From Methylophilus sp. (GTDB lineage: Bacteria > Pseudomonadota > Gammaproteobacteria > Burkholderiales > Methylophilaceae), in assembly GCA_030696695.1 (NCBI GenBank), contig JAUYRP010000034.1:1-64000 (forward strand): DNA of 64,000 nt. Direction: 5' to 3'. Shown one piece after another: positions 46,841-57,416 of the stretch (the first letter of the stretch is position 1; each line of letters begins with the position of its first letter). Both the position numbers and the translations under genes were made by a program. The notes under the pieces are model-generated. The model worked only from the letters and a program-made list of their open reading frames with translations, was not told where the DNA came from and made no database searches.

Positions 46841-47731
46841 TTATTGAATACGTTGATTCGCTTCTGTAATCGCTTCTATTAATTTTTCAATTGCCGCTGT
46901 TCTGACAAAACTTTTGCGCCACGCAATGGCAATTCTGCGGGTAGGTGCTGGCTGAATAAAGGGCACTACTTTCACCAGCGGGTTTTGATAGCGTTGCACT
47001 GTTGCAGAGGCAGGTAGCACGGTGATGCCTAAATTTGAAGCAACCATGTTGCGGATGGTTTCTAATGAGTTCCCTTGTAATACTTCACCTTTGCGTGATA
47101 GTTCTGGGCATGCCTGTGTCACTTGATTACTAAAGCAGTGCCCACTATTGAGCAGGAGCACCTTCTCATCGGACAACTCTGCAGGGTCAATCTCACTGCG
47201 GCTAGCCCAGTGATGCTCCAACGGCACCACGACCTTGAATGCTTCATCGTATAAGTTTTCTACATGTATGCCTGGTACATTAAATGGCAACGCGATAATC
47301 GCAGCGTCAATCACGCCGTTTCTCAATTGCGTTTCCAAGTTCGCCGTTAAATTCTCTTCTACTTCTAGTGGCATTTCGGGCGCGGAGTGACGCAAAATAG
47401 GAATAATTTCAGGCAGTAAATATGGGCCGACTGAGTGAATCATCCCTAGTTTGAATAGGCCATGTAACGGATTGGTACCCAGCTTTGCCATTTCTTTTAA
47501 TCGAGCGGCTTGCTCCAGCACGATATTGGCCTGTTCAATAATTTTTGTGCCGACTTCTGTAGGCGTTACCTCGGAGCGACTTCGCTCAAAAATAGACACA
47601 TTTAATTCTTCTTCTAGTTTTTTAATGCCTAGACTCAGAGCAGGCTGCGTGACAAAGCATTTTTCGGCAGCGCGCCGAAAATTAAGCTCTTGTGCCACGG
47701 CTACTACAAACTTCAGCTCAATCAATGTCAT
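46841..47731 (-). CDS. oxyR: hydrogen peroxide-sensing LysR regulator OxyR
   Basis: 296 residues: LysR helix-turn-helix (about 1-60; ELNFRRAAEKCFVTQPALSLGIKKLE) and effector domain. The redox pair is conserved at the same numbers as in E. coli, Cys199 (SGHCF) and Cys208, with the same nine-residue spacing, so this is OxyR rather than a generic LysR protein. It is divergent from katG, its classic target. Confidence 0.93.
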   Translation of the reverse strand: MTLIELKFVVAVAQELNFRRAAEKCFVTQPALSLGIKKLEEELNVSIFERSRSEVTPTEVGTKIIEQANIVLEQAARLKEMAKLGTNPLHGLFKLGMIHSVGPYLLPEIIPILRHSAPEMPLEVEENLTANLETQLRNGVIDAAIIALPFNVPGIHVENLYDEAFKVVVPLEHHWASRSEIDPAELSDEKVLLLNSGHCFSNQVTQACPELSRKGEVLQGNSLETIRNMVASNLGITVLPASATVQRYQNPLVKVVPFIQPAPTRRIAIAWRKSFVRTAAIEKLIEAITEANQRIQ

Positions 47732-47773
47732 GAACAGTTCACTTATTTTAACTACAGTAAGTACATCATATTA

Positions 47774-47792
47774 TGATAAGTTAAATTTATCA
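47774..47792. promoter_or_regulatory. candidate OxyR/LysR operator in the oxyR-katG interval
   Basis: Inverted repeat TGATAA-N7-TTATCA, beginning 43 bases upstream of the oxyR start and inside an AT-rich stretch of the divergent promoter region. LysR proteins bind such interrupted palindromes and usually repress their own gene from this position; the match to the OxyR consensus (ATAG/CTAT half-sites) is only partial. Confidence 0.35.
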
Positions 47793-47884
47793 ACAATATC
47801 AAAACATACAATTATACAAATTAAACTGCGCTGTCTAGAATGCAACACATGCCTTTCATCAACGTCATATCTAAGGAGAGTAGA

Positions 47885-47956
47885 ATGCAATTCACGATGA
47901 CAACAAGCAGCCAACTACTGATTGACCTGCTAGCTAGTTATGCGCTGAGTCACTAG
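47885..47956 (+). CDS. candidate 23-residue small ORF upstream of katG
   Basis: An ATG preceded by a near-perfect ribosome site (CTAAGGAGAG, five bases away) opens a 23-codon frame beginning MQFTMTTSSQLLIDLL and ending at a TAG. It lies 109 bases before katG in the same direction, with no other use for so good a ribosome site. It could be a leader peptide or a small amphipathic protein made with katG. No family recognised; composition cannot prove coding at this length. Confidence 0.4.
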   Translation: MQFTMTTSSQLLIDLLASYALSH

Positions 47957-48053
47957 TGCAAACCGAAGATAAATACCGTCAAGTTTAACGATAAAGAAGA
48001 TGGCAATGACAATTCAATCAATCAATCAATAGTGCAATTATCAACAACAATGA

Positions 48054-50261
<2,208 letters not shown>

Positions 50262-50286
50262 TCGCTGCAATGAGTAGGACTGAGAG

Positions 50287-50318
50287 CGAACGCCTGACAC
50301 ATATGGGCGTTCGTTTTT
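50287..50318 (+). terminator. intrinsic terminator after katG
   Basis: Eight-base-pair stem CGAACGCC / GGCGTTCG (50287-50294 with 50306-50313), 11-base loop, then five T residues, 25 bases past the katG stop. Confidence 0.8.
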
Positions 50319-50422
50319 CATTTTGTGGCGCGATACAACAGGGATGCGCGCTATACTCACCGTATGAATCAATCCATTGTGATGATGCTAATAGTGACGA
50401 TGCTAATGATGAGGAAAATTGA

Positions 50423-50587
50423 ATGAAATCTTGGATGTGTACTGTATGCGGCCTGATTTATGAAGAAGAAAAAGGCTGGCCCGAAGATGGCATTGCCCCT
50501 GGCACACGCTGGGAAGATGTGCCTGCCGACTGGGTATGCCCAGAGTGCGGCGTAAGCAAAGCTGATTTTGAGATGCTTGAGTTTTAA
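50423..50587 (+). CDS. rubredoxin
   Basis: 54-residue iron protein with the two rubredoxin knuckles, Cys6-x2-Cys9 (MCTVCG) and Cys39-x2-Cys42 (VCPECG), and the family texts EDGIAPGTRWEDVPADW between them. Ribosome site GAGGA eight bases upstream. A one-iron electron carrier; beside katG it may feed peroxide- or oxygen-reducing enzymes, or an alkane/aromatic monooxygenase elsewhere (inference). Confidence 0.95.
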   Translation: MKSWMCTVCGLIYEEEKGWPEDGIAPGTRWEDVPADWVCPECGVSKADFEMLEF

Positions 50588-50625
50588 ACCACCAGCAAAA
50601 CACGTATTCAATGGGCGCAAACCCA

Positions 50626-50653
50626 TTGTGATTATGGCTTAATTCGATAAAAT
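50626..50653 (+). promoter_or_regulatory. possible promoter of the small membrane protein gene
   Basis: TTGTGA (50626-50631), 16-base spacer, TAAAAT (50648-50653), about 105 bases before the small ORF at 50758. A 7-base-pair hairpin CAATGGG / CCCATTG (50609-50628) overlaps the -35. Confidence 0.4.
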
Positions 50654-50757
50654 ATCGTCCGCAAGCCTTCTGTTGTAGTGAATTGTGCAAACGTAAAAAC
50701 AGAAGCTTTGCTTTTTGAAGGTCGATAACGGTTAATATTGAGTTAAGGAATAAGCAA

Positions 50758-50853
50758 ATGGAAATACAAGGTGCAGTAGGTATTTATACTTTGATTGGTA
50801 TTTTGGTAGTGATTGGCGTGGTGCTATATGCATGCACAAAAGTAGTGAAATAA
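50758..50853 (+). CDS. 31-residue single-helix membrane protein, unknown
   Basis: An ATG with a good ribosome site (TTAAGGA) opens a 31-codon frame whose product starts MEIQGAVGIYTLIG, has one strongly hydrophobic helix over residues ~8-27, a Cys within it and a basic end (KVVK). A promoter-like sequence upstream and a 12-base-pair terminator 33 bases after the stop bracket it as a single-gene unit. I do not recognise the family; its size resembles small accessory subunits of membrane complexes. Confidence 0.65.
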   Translation: MEIQGAVGIYTLIGILVVIGVVLYACTKVVK

Positions 50854-50886
50854 ACATTGGTGCAATATAAGTAGGTGGAATAAGAC

Positions 50887-50912
50887 AATAAAGGCGCATC
50901 TGCGCCTTTATT
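50887..50912 (+). terminator. bidirectional terminator between small membrane gene and GGDEF-EAL gene
   Basis: Perfect 12-base-pair stem AATAAAGGCGCA / TGCGCCTTTATT (50887-50898 with 50901-50912) with a very tight turn. Serves the plus-strand small gene and abuts the stop codon of the convergent GGDEF-EAL gene. Confidence 0.75.
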
Positions 50913-53319
50913 ATTTAATCTGATGCACTGTGGCTTTCTTGGCCGAGCTCGTTGTCTCTGCGGCTATTTGTTGACTTTGACTTTCCCACCTTACTAACCA
51001 TGCTTGAAACTCTTTTTCTGGCATTGGCTTACCCATAAAATAGCCTTGGCCATAATCACAACCCATCTTCGCTAGCAGATTCCATGCCTCGACATTTTCT
51101 ATGCCTTCTGCCACCACTTTTAAGTTCAGGTTATGTCCCAAATCGATGGTCGAACGCACAATAATGGCGTCGTTCTCATTGTTCGCCATGTTCATGACGA
51201 ATGATTTATCAATCTTTAACTCTTGTACTGGCAAGCGTTTGAGGTAGCCCAACGAGGAGTAGCCGGTACCAAAGTCGTCAATCGCAATCTTGAGCCCCAT
51301 CTGTGCCAGACGTTGCAAGGTTGCTTCAGCGCGTACTGGATCGTCCATGATGCTACTTTCGGTAATTTCTAACGAAATAGCATCGAACGTAACGTGATGT
51401 CGCCTAAAGATGTGTTCAATCTTTTCTGGAAAGTCTGACCCAATGAGATCACGTGTGGAGATATTTACCGCGATAGTCAAAGGAATACCCTCTTGCTTTA
51501 AGGCCATATGTACGCGGCATGCCTCTTCTAACATCCACAAAGTAATGCTTTGAATAAGTCCTGTTTGCTCCGCAAATGGGATGAACTGGTCAGGGAAAAT
51601 AAAGCCTTTTTCTGGATGCATCCAACGTACCAAAGCCTCTGCAGCGTAGCCCTGTTTGGTTTGCATATTGATTTTAGGTTGTAAATACAACACCAGTTGA
51701 TGCGCTTGGATGGCTGATTTTAAATCAGTCGCCATGGTTAGATTTTCTTGCGTGCCTACATCGAACTGCGGGTGATACACCACAACACCAGAATTACGCT
51801 GTTTTGATACATTGAGCGCAGTTTCTGCATTGTGCAGCAACGCTTCATCAGTTTCACCATGTTGCGGAAACACAGCAATACCAAACCCTGCACTCACATC
51901 AATTTTCTGCTCATTCACATCAAAAGGCAGCTCGAATGCTTTTTTAAGCTTATCAGCCACCAGCAATGCAAGGTCTTCTGACAAAGTGGATAACAATATG
52001 CCGTATTCATCAGCACCTAACCGCGCTACTACGTCATCTGCCCTCATTTCAGCTTTAATTTTTTTAGCGACTTGACTCAGCAATTCATCGCCCATGTCGC
52101 GACCAAGAATTTTGTTCACTTCTTTAAAGCGATCTAAATTAAGCACCAATACGGTCAGCGATAATTTGCGATTGCGGTGGCTAGTAATGCTAGCTTCCAG
52201 CTGCTGTATAAACGCGGCACGATTAGGCAGACCAGTCACTTCATCCCAGAACGCTAATCGCTTCACCTTTTCCTCACGTGTCGCTACTGCCTCGCGCATC
52301 GCATTGAACGACTTGCTTAGTTCGCCAATTTCATCTTTACGGTCGGAAGTAATCGCTGCTTCGTAATTGCCGAATTCAAGCTGTTTAGCATTTTCTGATA
52401 ATCTAGCAATCGGCTTGGCGATATAGTTAGACACATAGATAATAGCGACGCTAAAAATACCTAAACCAAGAATAGTTAAAATAAGCAGGCTGAATTTAAG
52501 CTCTTGGTATTGGGAGATTTCTGCCGTGATAGAGCGTTGCAATAATGCGATTAATTTATTTTCTGCATCATCATGTAATACCAAAAACTTGGTTTCATAC
52601 AATTCTCCTTGCACATCCATCTCTCGGTTTATCGCCACCTCTTTACTTGCTTGTGCAAAATAATTCTGTATGACACGCTGATCATCCGTGCCTAATGTGG
52701 ATACTTTAGTATTCCATGGTTTATTTTGAACATGCTGTATAAATGTGACTTGTAGACCACTCAATTCATTGATTTTTTGTGCGAGTGCATCGTCTATTTC
52801 GAACCCTATTACCATCCAACCAATCACAATTGGCGCTTTAATTGGCACCGCCACTAACTGATAAGGTATGTCGTTTAAGATTTCAAACTGGAGTGTTTGC
52901 GAAGATGCAGAGTACTGGCTAATCAAATGCTGCACAACAGGCATGGCTTCTTGCTCTGTTAAATCACCAGAAACGGCTATGGTGTCATTATCCACACCCT
53001 GAAAAATGGCAATATCTGCACGTATGCGACTTTGGAAATTAGTAAGCGCGGAGAGTATTGTTTCTTGGTCATGAGAAGAAATCGCCTCACGAAAACCATA
53101 ATCGGCTGCGAGTATTTTAGCGCCGTTAATAATGTTCTGATTGTTACTACCTAGCAGATTTAGGACGACCTTTTCACCCACTTCCAGCTCTTTGGTCACC
53201 AGACTACGTACATTTTTATCAATCGCGCGCTGAATTGGGATTAAGCCAACCAACTGAATGCCCAACACCAGCGTCAGAAAGATGACGATGATTTGTTGCT
53301 TGAGGCTCTTAAATTTCAT
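50911..53319 (-). CDS. membrane sensor HAMP-GGDEF-EAL protein, likely c-di-GMP phosphodiesterase
   Basis: 802 residues: membrane helix (about 9-27), periplasmic cache-like sensor (about 30-275), second helix (about 280-300), HAMP (about 300-355), GGDEF (about 360-520) and EAL (about 535-785). The GGDEF signature is altered to GADEY (RLGADEYGI), so cyclase activity is doubtful. The EAL site looks intact: AEALVRW, NISTRDL, LEITESS, IDDFGTGYSS with KIDKSF, and VVAEGIEN. Net activity is therefore predicted to be c-di-GMP hydrolysis, tuned by a periplasmic signal. It follows the cupredoxin gene by 13 bases in one operon with the globin gene. Confidence 0.9.
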   Translation of the reverse strand: MKFKSLKQQIIVIFLTLVLGIQLVGLIPIQRAIDKNVRSLVTKELEVGEKVVLNLLGSNNQNIINGAKILAADYGFREAISSHDQETILSALTNFQSRIRADIAIFQGVDNDTIAVSGDLTEQEAMPVVQHLISQYSASSQTLQFEILNDIPYQLVAVPIKAPIVIGWMVIGFEIDDALAQKINELSGLQVTFIQHVQNKPWNTKVSTLGTDDQRVIQNYFAQASKEVAINREMDVQGELYETKFLVLHDDAENKLIALLQRSITAEISQYQELKFSLLILTILGLGIFSVAIIYVSNYIAKPIARLSENAKQLEFGNYEAAITSDRKDEIGELSKSFNAMREAVATREEKVKRLAFWDEVTGLPNRAAFIQQLEASITSHRNRKLSLTVLVLNLDRFKEVNKILGRDMGDELLSQVAKKIKAEMRADDVVARLGADEYGILLSTLSEDLALLVADKLKKAFELPFDVNEQKIDVSAGFGIAVFPQHGETDEALLHNAETALNVSKQRNSGVVVYHPQFDVGTQENLTMATDLKSAIQAHQLVLYLQPKINMQTKQGYAAEALVRWMHPEKGFIFPDQFIPFAEQTGLIQSITLWMLEEACRVHMALKQEGIPLTIAVNISTRDLIGSDFPEKIEHIFRRHHVTFDAISLEITESSIMDDPVRAEATLQRLAQMGLKIAIDDFGTGYSSLGYLKRLPVQELKIDKSFVMNMANNENDAIIVRSTIDLGHNLNLKVVAEGIENVEAWNLLAKMGCDYGQGYFMGKPMPEKEFQAWLVRWESQSQQIAAETTSSAKKATVHQIK

Positions 53320-53332
53320 TGCGCGAATAGCC

Positions 53333-53962
53333 CTACATCAGTTTCATGTCGTTAATATCCAGCTGAATCGCCACAGGCTGGTTGGTGGATTTAATCGTGA
53401 TTGCTTGCTGTGCAGGTTTGTTGTCTGTTTGTAATGCGTAATGCCATACTTTTAGTTCGTAGCTACCTTCTGGCAAATCAGTGATGGCTGCGACACCAGA
53501 GGCGCTTGTTTTAGCAAAATATGGCGTGTCTACAATATGGATATAGGCCAGCATGGTGTCGTGAATATTGCAGCCCAACACGACCGTACCAGCCTTATCA
53601 AATAAAACAGGATTTGCTGGCACACCTGAATACAGCTTTAATTCAAACTTTTTGGCTGGTGAAAATGAGTACACATGGTGTCTTACTTTGTCTTTATTGG
53701 GGAAGGTAATCTGGGTACCTGCCTGCACAACAGACACTTGGGGGTTGAATTGCCGGCCTTTTTGTTCAATTTCAAATGCTTTATTCGTTGCTGGATTAGC
53801 TGTTTTGCTGCCTTCGACATACACCACAGCATCACTGAGTAGCTTACCTTTGCTATCGCGTACCTCCACAGTAACATCGGCAGCTAAGCTCAATTGAGAC
53901 AGTGTCAGTGCGACTAAACCCAGCGATTGCAGTGTTGTAAATTTGATCAGTTTCGCTATCAT
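53333..53962 (-). CDS. periplasmic cupredoxin-domain protein (amicyanin-like copper site)
   Basis: 209 residues with an N-terminal signal peptide (cleavage after LSLA, about residue 27). The cupredoxin domain (about 70-145) has a candidate type 1 copper site: His95 or His96 (VRHHVYSF) and Cys131-x2-His134-x2-Met137 (GCNIHDTM), the spacing of amicyanin. The C-terminal part (about 150-209) resembles a carboxypeptidase regulatory beta-sandwich (ITDLPEGSYELKVWHY). Databases usually name it methylamine utilization protein, but no mau genes are here. Its start overlaps the globin stop by four bases. Confidence 0.88.
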   Translation of the reverse strand: MIAKLIKFTTLQSLGLVALTLSQLSLAADVTVEVRDSKGKLLSDAVVYVEGSKTANPATNKAFEIEQKGRQFNPQVSVVQAGTQITFPNKDKVRHHVYSFSPAKKFELKLYSGVPANPVLFDKAGTVVLGCNIHDTMLAYIHIVDTPYFAKTSASGVAAITDLPEGSYELKVWHYALQTDNKPAQQAITIKSTNQPVAIQLDINDMKLM

Positions 53963-54384
53963 TTGGTCACCACATCGCGCTTTGTCGGCGCTAATATTTT
54001 AAGTAATTCATTTTTTTCACGCGTGCCAATATTGTTTGCGTCTAGCGTATCCCGCAGTGCTTGCACCATAAGCTCAAATTCTGCGGTCGTGATATTGGAT
54101 TCCGCATGCGAATTTTTCATGGTTTCCCCTTCGTATACACAATCCCCGCCAGTTTCTACACATAGATAATCTGCTAAGGACTGCTTCAGAGTGGCCATCT
54201 TAACGCCTTCGAAAGAGCGCTTGGTTGCTGGATCTGCAGCCACTTTATCTAAAGTTTGTGAAGAGATGGTGTATAGCATTTCTTTACCACCGATACGGCT
54301 ATACAAACTAGGTTCAGTTTTGCTCATTGTTTGACATGCTGTGACAGTAAGTAACAAACCAACCCATAACACCCATTTTTTCAT
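53959..54384 (-). CDS. group 1 truncated haemoglobin, predicted lipoprotein
   Basis: 141 residues from the ATG at 54384 (a GTG three codons earlier is possible). Unlike ordinary cytosolic truncated globins it starts with a signal and a lipobox (TVTAC, Cys17). Globin landmarks: LYSRIGG at helix A/B, the YEGETMKNSHAESNIT block with the proximal haem ligand His93, and the following long G/H helices. Predicted to bind haem and O2 or NO at the periplasmic face of a membrane. Coupled to the cupredoxin gene by a four-base overlap. Confidence 0.85.
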   Translation of the reverse strand: MKKWVLWVGLLLTVTACQTMSKTEPSLYSRIGGKEMLYTISSQTLDKVAADPATKRSFEGVKMATLKQSLADYLCVETGGDCVYEGETMKNSHAESNITTAEFELMVQALRDTLDANNIGTREKNELLKILAPTKRDVVTK

Positions 54385-54538
54385 TTGATACACCCAACAA
54401 TTTCTAATACTGCCATCTTATGCTTAAGGTTACTTTTTCAATCGCGCGATATGAGGCCTATATATTGCTTATCTTACGCAAATAATTTGTGCATTAATCA
54501 TTACCATTGCAACATAACATCGCTGTAGGACATTTGTC

Positions 54539-55414
54539 ATGAGAATTTTTTATTACCTTAAACATATTGCGTTATTTATAAGTTACTTGCTTAGCTTGAG
54601 TGTATTGACTGCACAGGCAGGTGATCGCCTATTAGGCACTGGTGGCGTATCACAAATTGAAGGTGCAGGCGGCGGTGGTTTGACGCCATGGGCATTGATT
54701 GCGGGCTATGGTACAGATGCGCAACTTGGTGGTGCGGCCTTTTTTACCCGTGCAAAAACGGGCGATGATTTTGAACTGAATACTGGTGGTATTGCTGTGG
54801 GATTTTACAACCGTCTAGAACTCAGCCTTAGCCAAACCAAGTTTGAATTGGGCAGCACAGTACCTAAAGAATCCATACGATTGAACACCCTTGGCATTAA
54901 GTTACGTGTGTTTGGTGACGCCATTTATGACCAAGATAGCTGGGTGCCGCAAGTATCCGTTGGCGCAATGGTAAAGCACAATGAAGACTTTGATGTAGTG
55001 CCCACACTCTTGGGTGCAAAAGATAGCACCGGTGTCGATTATTATTTGGCTGCATCTAAACTCTATTTAGATGCAGTATTTGGTAGAAACTTGTTGCTAG
55101 GTGCTACTTTAATTGCCACCAAAGCGAATCAATTTGGCTTATTAGGATTTGGTGGTGATTTGAACAATGATTATCAATTAAAGCCATCCTACTCCGCAGC
55201 CATTATGCTCACAGACAACTTGCTGGTGGGCATGGAGTACCGCTACAAACCAGACAATTTATCCTCGTTTAACGAGAACGATGCCAAAGATGTATTTGTG
55301 ACTTGGTTTCCACACAAGCGGTTTTCTATTACCGCTGCGGCAGTGGATTTAGGCGATGTTGCCGACAAAACCAATCAAACAGCCTGGTATTTGTCTGGTC
55401 AAATCAGCTATTAA
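54539..55414 (+). CDS. DUF3034 family outer-membrane protein
   Basis: 291 residues with a signal peptide (cleavage after AQAG, about residue 28) and a beta-rich, glycine-rich body (GTGGVSQIEGAGGGGLTPWALIAGYGT at the start) ending in an aromatic-terminated strand (WYLSGQISY), consistent with an outer-membrane barrel. The family (DUF3034) has no assigned function; it is divergent from the globin-cupredoxin-GGDEF/EAL operon with 154 bases between, and the association looks functional. Confidence 0.85.
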   Translation: MRIFYYLKHIALFISYLLSLSVLTAQAGDRLLGTGGVSQIEGAGGGGLTPWALIAGYGTDAQLGGAAFFTRAKTGDDFELNTGGIAVGFYNRLELSLSQTKFELGSTVPKESIRLNTLGIKLRVFGDAIYDQDSWVPQVSVGAMVKHNEDFDVVPTLLGAKDSTGVDYYLAASKLYLDAVFGRNLLLGATLIATKANQFGLLGFGGDLNNDYQLKPSYSAAIMLTDNLLVGMEYRYKPDNLSSFNENDAKDVFVTWFPHKRFSITAAAVDLGDVADKTNQTAWYLSGQISY

Positions 55415-55419
55415 GTTTG

Positions 55420-56163
55420 CTATCGTTTCGCCGTTAAACCACAAGCCAAATGCGCTTGCTTTTCTAAATTAGCAAAATCTTGACTGCTGCCAGTGGCCAT
55501 TGCATAAGGGTTTGAACGCACATAATCAATATAGGCCATTTGTCGTTCGCTCACTTGTGAGGACAATTGTGTGATGCGGCAAGCACAAGCCTCCGTCATG
55601 TCCTTGCCCGATTGCGCCACCCATTTCTCAGCACACTGTTTGGCACTTGCTTGCTGATAAGCAGCACTCCAAGGGGTTGCGTTTGGCGTGGTTTCAATTT
55701 TATTTGCACGTGATTGTGTCATCAGTGAATACATCATTTCTACGCTCGCACGTAATTGCCCTAATTCTGCTGTTTGCAATATTTCAGAGGATGGAATCGC
55801 CAATGTGTCAGGCGCTACTTTAAATACCGCTTGTAAATTGGTGACACTGGGTATGGCGTAACCTTGCGCCGATAACATGATTTTTTTCGCTGGGTCGGCA
55901 TCTAGTACCGCTTTTGCCTCTTCAAGATGGTCGGAAGGCACACTCACTGCCAACATCGCAGAACATGTGTCTGTGTTGACTTCCGTCACATTCAGCACTA
56001 CTTGCTGATCTTGCACCGCGTGCGCAAATGCAGGTGGAATGCGGTTAAGCAAATAGGCCTGCTCGTTTTGTGCGAGCGTGGTTAATTGCGTAGGACTTAA
56101 ACAAGCGGCGATAGATAACTGTGAGCAGACACTTAAGAGCAACATGACAAAAAATTGTTTCAT
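55420..56163 (-). CDS. secreted protein of unknown function
   Basis: 247 residues from the ATG at 56163, chosen because a signal peptide follows directly (MKQFFVMLLLSVCSQLSIAAC; signal peptidase I after IAA or lipidation at the Cys). The mature part is helical with six cysteines counting the first, including a CACRI pair near residue 196. No domain recognised. It converges with the DUF3034 gene, five bases apart, and stands alone. Confidence 0.7.
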   Translation of the reverse strand: MKQFFVMLLLSVCSQLSIAACLSPTQLTTLAQNEQAYLLNRIPPAFAHAVQDQQVVLNVTEVNTDTCSAMLAVSVPSDHLEEAKAVLDADPAKKIMLSAQGYAIPSVTNLQAVFKVAPDTLAIPSSEILQTAELGQLRASVEMMYSLMTQSRANKIETTPNATPWSAAYQQASAKQCAEKWVAQSGKDMTEACACRITQLSSQVSERQMAYIDYVRSNPYAMATGSSQDFANLEKQAHLACGLTAKR

Positions 56164-56292
56164 TGATACACCATCATCCATGGATTGAATGGGTGTTAGG
56201 ACATACTAAGTCTAGTTGAGTTCTAGTAGCGGTGTGCTTAGTCACACATGTGGCGTGATGATTAAGCAAACTTATCTTAAAAAGAGAAAGCG

Positions 56293-57387
56293 CTAATAAA
56301 AGTTTTTGACTGCCTCTATGGTATGTGCGACTTCTTCATCTGACATTTGCGGCCCAATCGGCAAACTTAACACTTGTTGTGCGTACTGTTCGGCCACAGG
56401 ATATTGCCCATTTGTCATCCCAAGTGATTGATACGCTTGTTGCAAATGCGGTGGTACTGGGTAATGAATCAAGGTTTGTACACCTGATTGCGTGAGGTGT
56501 TGCTGTAATGCCTCGCGTTGGGGTGTGGTGATGACATATAGATGCCACACTGGGTTTGCACCTTTTAGCGTGCTTGGTAACACAATTGGCAAATCAGCAA
56601 AGGCAGATTGATAGCGCGCTGCAATCGCTTGTCTTCTCGCATTCCAAGCATCCAGGTATTTCAGCTTAACAGCCAATACTGCTGCTTGAATCGGATCAAG
56701 GCGACTATTCACGCCAAGCTCCTCGTTGTAATACTTGATTGCAGAACCATAGTTACCCAATTGACGGATGCGTTTAGCCAATGTTGGATTTTGTGTTGTG
56801 ACTGCACCACCATCGCCCAATGCACCCAAATTTTTACCTGGGTAAAAACTCCAAGCCACCACATCGCCGTGACTACCAATGCGTTGCCCATCAAAGGTTG
56901 CCCCATGCGCTTGTGCCGCGTCTTCTACAACATATAGTCCATGCTGTTTGGCTAAGGCGCAAATAGCAGGCATATCTGCCGGCAAGCCATACAAATGCAC
57001 GGGCATGATGGCTTTGGTGCGAGGTGAAATATGTGGTGCAATATCTTGCGCGGTAATGAGATAACTACCCAGCTTAGGCTCGACCGGGATTGGGGTTGCA
57101 CCTACCGCGCTTACCGCCAACCAAGTGGCGATAAAGGTGTGCGAAGGTACAATCACTTCATCGCCAGCACCAATATCTAAGGCGCGTAAAGCCAATATCA
57201 ATGCGTCTAATCCAGTACCCACGCCCACGCAATGTTGCGCATGTGTGTATTGTGCAAATGCAGTTTCAAATGCTTCAACTTCTGGCCCGCCAATATACCA
57301 ACCAGAACGACTGGCGCGCAATACCGCCTCGTCCAGCTCTTTGGCTAGCGCTTGATAAGCGGCTTTTAAATCTAAAAATGGAATCAC
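56293..57387 (-). CDS. DegT/DnrJ/EryC1-family sugar aminotransferase (FdtB-like)
   Basis: 364 residues. PLP-dependent enzyme with the family text IPFLDLKAAYQAL at the start, VEDAAQAHGA, and the PLP lysine in SFYPGKNLGALGDGGA. Family members aminate 3- or 4-keto-dTDP-sugars. The adjacent FdtA/QdtA-type ketoisomerase gene implies C-3 amination, giving dTDP-3-amino-3,6-dideoxyhexose (Fuc3N or Qui3N). Distance to the isomerase gene is 29 bases. Confidence 0.9.
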   Translation of the reverse strand: MIPFLDLKAAYQALAKELDEAVLRASRSGWYIGGPEVEAFETAFAQYTHAQHCVGVGTGLDALILALRALDIGAGDEVIVPSHTFIATWLAVSAVGATPIPVEPKLGSYLITAQDIAPHISPRTKAIMPVHLYGLPADMPAICALAKQHGLYVVEDAAQAHGATFDGQRIGSHGDVVAWSFYPGKNLGALGDGGAVTTQNPTLAKRIRQLGNYGSAIKYYNEELGVNSRLDPIQAAVLAVKLKYLDAWNARRQAIAARYQSAFADLPIVLPSTLKGANPVWHLYVITTPQREALQQHLTQSGVQTLIHYPVPPHLQQAYQSLGMTNGQYPVAEQYAQQVLSLPIGPQMSDEEVAHTIEAVKNFY

Positions 57388-57416
57388 AACAGTTCAGTTT
57401 CTAACAAATACGACTG

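Noticed and set aside
50375-50420. GATGCTAAT direct repeats before the rubredoxin gene as an operator
   Set aside because: Two short copies in a low-complexity GAT-rich stretch; too weak.
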